A DNA stretch of 7,977 nucleotides from Streptomycetales bacterium (GTDB lineage Bacteria; Actinomycetota; Actinomycetes; Prado026): NCBI GenBank assembly GCA_025361995.1, contig JANYIP010000338.1, positions 1-7,977 on the forward strand, written 5' to 3'. Every line of letters starts with the position of its first letter. Position 1 is the stretch's first letter. A program made the translations under genes and the position numbers. This document shows, piece after piece, positions 5,763 to 7,977 of this stretch. The notes beneath the pieces were generated by a model, which saw nothing but the letters and a program-made list of their open reading frames with translations, did no database searches and was not told the DNA's origin.

Positions 5763-5780
5763 AGGTGGCCGGTGACTCGG

Positions 5781-5786
5781 AGGAGG
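5781..5786 (+). promoter_or_regulatory. Strong Shine-Dalgarno of hrcA
   Basis: AGGAGG lies six bases before GTG 5793 and three before the in-frame GTG at 5790. The spacing favours 5793 as the start and rules out the open-frame ATG far upstream at 5655, which would put the operator inside the coding region. Confidence 0.8.
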
Positions 5787-5792
5787 TGCGTG

Positions 5793-6824
5793 GTGAGCGA
5801 CGACCGCAGGCTCGCCGTGCTGCGCGCCATCGTCGAGGACTACGTGGCGACCCAGGAGCCGGTCGGGTCGCGCGCGCTGGTGGAGCGCCACCATCTCGGC
5901 GTCTCGCCGGCGACGATCCGCAACGACATGGCCGCCCTCGAGGAGGAGGGCCTGATCGCGCAGCCGCACACCAGCGCGGGCCGGGTCCCCACCGACAAGG
6001 GGTACCGGGTCTTCGTCGACCGCCTGGCCGGGGTCAAGCCGCTGTCGCCCCCAGAGCGCCGGGCGATCCAGACCTTCCTCGAGGGCGCTGTCGACCTCGA
6101 CGACGTGGTCGGACGGACCGTCCGGCTGCTTGCGCAGATGACCCGGCAGGTCGCTGTCGTCCAGTACCCGTCGCTGACCCGGTCCACCGTGCGCCACGTC
6201 GAGGTGCTGGGCCTGACCCCGAGCCGGATCATGCTCGTCGTGATCACGAACACCGGGCGGGTCGAGCAGCGTGTCGTCGACTGCCCGACGCCGGTCGACG
6301 ACGAGCTCCTCGCTGATGTCCGGGCGCGGCTCAACACCTGCGCTGCGGGCAAGCGGCTCACCGACGTCGCCGCCGCGGTCGCGCTGCTGCCCGACTCGTT
6401 CCTGCCCGAGCAGCGGCCCGCCGTGCTCGCGATGGTGGCCACGCTCGTCGAGACGCTGGTCGAGGAGAGCGAGGAACGTGTGCTGCTCAGCGGCACAGCC
6501 AACCTCACCCGCTTCGGCCACGACTTCCCCGACACCGTCCAGCCGGTGCTCGAGGCGCTCGAGGAGCAGGTCGTCCTGATGCGTCTGCTCGGCGAGGCCA
6601 CCTCACCCGAGCACGTCACGGTACGCATCGGGCACGAGAACACGTTCGAGGGCCTGGCCGGGGCCTCCGTCGTCACCGTCGGGTACGGGACGGTCGGCTA
6701 TGGCGGGAGTGAAGAAGTGGCCCGCCTCGGCGTCGTCGGACCGACCCGGATGGACTACCCGGGCACGATGGGCGCCGTCCGGGCCGTCGCCCGGTACGTC
6801 GGTCGCATCCTGGCGGAGTCCTAG
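5793..6824 (+). CDS. hrcA: Heat-inducible transcription repressor HrcA
   Basis: A 343-residue cytoplasmic DNA-binding repressor of class I heat-shock genes; it binds CIRCE operators as a dimer and in other bacteria needs GroEL to stay folded. The winged-helix domain is at 1-78: 'RLAVLRAIVEDYVATQEPVGSRALV' (6-30), recognition helix region 'SPATIRNDMAALEEEGLI' (38-55) and the HrcA signature 'HTSAGRVPTDKGYRVFVD' (59-76). The central GAF-like dimer domain follows, ending in 'LGVVGPTRMDYPGTMGAV' (312-329), which is diagnostic. Length is usual for the family. GTG 5793 is chosen from the AGGAGG six bases upstream. The stop overlaps the dnaJ start by one base (TAGTG), so the two are co-transcribed and probably translationally coupled. 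A CIRCE-like site precedes it, suggesting autoregulation. Odd point: residues 295-304 read TVGYG twice, followed by codons (TAT, AGT, GAA, GAA) that are rare around it. Confidence 0.96.
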   Translation: MSDDRRLAVLRAIVEDYVATQEPVGSRALVERHHLGVSPATIRNDMAALEEEGLIAQPHTSAGRVPTDKGYRVFVDRLAGVKPLSPPERRAIQTFLEGAVDLDDVVGRTVRLLAQMTRQVAVVQYPSLTRSTVRHVEVLGLTPSRIMLVVITNTGRVEQRVVDCPTPVDDELLADVRARLNTCAAGKRLTDVAAAVALLPDSFLPEQRPAVLAMVATLVETLVEESEERVLLSGTANLTRFGHDFPDTVQPVLEALEEQVVLMRLLGEATSPEHVTVRIGHENTFEGLAGASVVTVGYGTVGYGGSEEVARLGVVGPTRMDYPGTMGAVRAVARYVGRILAES

Positions 6825-7942
6825 TGGCCTCGGACCTCTACGCCGTCCTCGGCGTCGACCGCAAGGCCGGCCCGGACGAGATCAAGAAGGCGTACCGCAA
6901 GCTCGCCCGCGAGCTGCATCCTGACGTCAACCCCGACCCCGAGACCCAGGACCGGTTCAAGGAGATCACCGCGGCGTACGAGGTGCTCTCCGACCCGGCC
7001 AAGCGCGAGCGGTACGACCTCGGTGGGGACCCGTTCGGCGCGGGCGGTGCCGGTTTCGGGGCGGGGTTCGGCTTCGGCGACATCATGGACGCGTTCTTCG
7101 GCGGGCAGGGCCAGCGGGGTCCCCGTACCCGGCAGCGCCGAGGCCAGGACGCTCTGATCCGCATCGAGGTGGACCTCGCGGAGGCGACCTTCGGAGCCAC
7201 CCGCGAGCTGCAGGTCGACACGGCTGTCGTGTGCCCGACCTGCACCGGCGCCGGAACCGCTCCCGGGACGTCCCCGACCGAGTGCGACATGTGCCACGGG
7301 CGGGGCGAGGTCCAGCACGTCCAGCGTTCGTTCCTCGGCCAGGTGATGACCTCGCGCGCCTGCCCGCAGTGCGCCGGCTTCGGAACCGTGATCCGCTTCC
7401 CGTGCACCGAGTGCTCCGGCGAGGGTCGGGTGCTGACCCGGCGGTCGCTGTCCGTCCGGGTCCCGCCGGGCGTCGACACCGGCACCCGGATCCAGCTCAG
7501 AGGCGAGGGCGAGGTCGGCCCCGGTGGAGGGCCGCCGGGGGACCTGTACGTCGAGATCCTCGAGACGCCGCACCCGCTCTTCAGCCGGCGCGGCGACGAC
7601 CTGCACTGCACGGTTCCGGTCCCGATGACGGCAGCCGCGCTGGGTACCGTGCTCGAGCTCGAGACCCTCGACGGGATCGAGCAGATCGACGTACGCCCGG
7701 GGACTCAGGCCGGGCAGGTGATCCCGTTGCGTGGCAAGGGAGTTGCCCACCTGCGGGCGGCCGGTCGCGGCGACCTCCTCGTCCACGTGGACGTGGTCAC
7801 GCCCACCAAGCTGGACGCCGACCAGACCGAGCTGCTCCGCAAGCTCGCCGAGCTGCGCGGCGAAGAGTCCCCGGTCGGTCAGTTCACCCCCGGCCAGCAG
7901 GGGATCTTCTCCCGGCTGCGCGACGCCTTCAACGGCCGGTGA
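6824..7942 (+). CDS. dnaJ: Molecular chaperone DnaJ (Hsp40), complete type I
   Basis: A 372-residue co-chaperone that delivers unfolded proteins to DnaK and stimulates its ATPase through the J domain. All type I parts are present: J domain 'DLYAVLGVDRKAGPDEIKKA' (4-23) with HPD at 32-34; a Gly/Phe-rich linker (about 67-98); four zinc-binding CxxCxGxG repeats at C137, C154, C180 and C194, all cysteines intact; the substrate-binding beta-sandwich domains (about 205-330, 'LSVRVPPGVDTGTRIQLRGEGE'); and a C-terminal dimerisation helix. No dnaK or grpE is adjacent, so this is probably the second actinobacterial DnaJ (DnaJ2), which is normally linked to hrcA. The start is a GTG that shares one base with the hrcA stop. 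Heat induction through the CIRCE-like operator upstream of hrcA is expected. Confidence 0.96.
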   Translation: MASDLYAVLGVDRKAGPDEIKKAYRKLARELHPDVNPDPETQDRFKEITAAYEVLSDPAKRERYDLGGDPFGAGGAGFGAGFGFGDIMDAFFGGQGQRGPRTRQRRGQDALIRIEVDLAEATFGATRELQVDTAVVCPTCTGAGTAPGTSPTECDMCHGRGEVQHVQRSFLGQVMTSRACPQCAGFGTVIRFPCTECSGEGRVLTRRSLSVRVPPGVDTGTRIQLRGEGEVGPGGGPPGDLYVEILETPHPLFSRRGDDLHCTVPVPMTAAALGTVLELETLDGIEQIDVRPGTQAGQVIPLRGKGVAHLRAAGRGDLLVHVDVVTPTKLDADQTELLRKLAELRGEESPVGQFTPGQQGIFSRLRDAFNGR

Positions 7943-7977
7943 GCGCGCCGGTCTTCGCAGCCTCCCGCGACCAGCTG
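7939..7977 (+). CDS. rsmE: Probable RsmE (16S rRNA m3U1498 methyltransferase), first 13 codons
   Basis: The open frame from GTG 7939 reads VSAPVFAASRDQL to the window edge. Its GTGA start overlaps the dnaJ stop by four bases, a typical coupled junction. The short 'SAPVF' opening fits actinobacterial RsmE proteins, and rsmE follows dnaJ in many actinomycetes. RsmE methylates N3 of U1498 in 16S rRNA. Only 13 codons are visible and no catalytic motif is included, so the name rests mainly on gene order. Confidence 0.55.
   Translation, partial: MSAPVFAASRDQL

Noticed and set aside
4390..5775. 461-codon open frame on the plus strand opposite the AI-2E transporter gene
   Set aside because: The opposite strand encodes clear membrane segments and family motifs; this frame is highly charged, motif-free and reads through the intergenic region and the CIRCE-like site.
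6821..7786. 321-codon minus-strand open frame
   Set aside because: It is antisense to dnaJ, whose J domain and zinc repeats are unambiguous, and shows no motifs of its own.

Overview
The window is a high-GC stretch (about 70% by eye, not counted) with GTG/TTG starts and strong G/C bias at third codon positions. Together with an hrcA-dnaJ pair carrying a CIRCE-type operator, a DUF3097 gene next to it and a probable rsmE start just after it, this points to an actinomycete chromosome. I cannot name the genus. There are no tRNA or rRNA genes, IS elements, CRISPR arrays or phage genes, and the layout looks like ordinary, densely coding core or near-core chromosome.

Left part (1-2131). A truncated BNR/sialidase-like gene runs off the left edge on the minus strand. 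It is divergent from a plus-strand group: a small soluble NfeD-like OB-fold protein, a 166-bp gap holding four tandem copies of a 9-mer, a flotillin/SPFH protein, and a small DUF1330-like protein. NfeD-like and flotillin proteins are known genomic and functional partners at membrane microdomains. Here neither carries the usual transmembrane segment.

Middle part (2118-5610, all minus strand). A likely operon reads from right to left: AI-2E/PerM-family transporter, DUF3097 protein, then a class III PLP aminotransferase-like enzyme. Gaps are 10 and 24 bp. The aminotransferase gene converges on the DUF1330-like gene, and their 3' ends overlap by 14 bp.

Right part (5611-7977). A 182-bp divergent intergenic region holds a CIRCE-like inverted repeat, a candidate -10 box, a leader hairpin and a strong Shine-Dalgarno. 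It is followed by hrcA (heat-shock repressor), dnaJ (overlapping hrcA by 1 nt) and the first 13 codons of a probable rsmE (overlapping dnaJ by 4 nt). HrcA should bind the CIRCE-like site and repress its own operon until heat stress.

I did not find a convincing undescribed system. The points most worth a second look are the anchorless flotillin/NfeD pair, the 9-mer array before the flotillin gene, the unusual TATDANR motif of the aminotransferase-like enzyme, two in-frame micro-duplications (in DUF3097 and HrcA), and a possible TOPRIM-like core in DUF3097.
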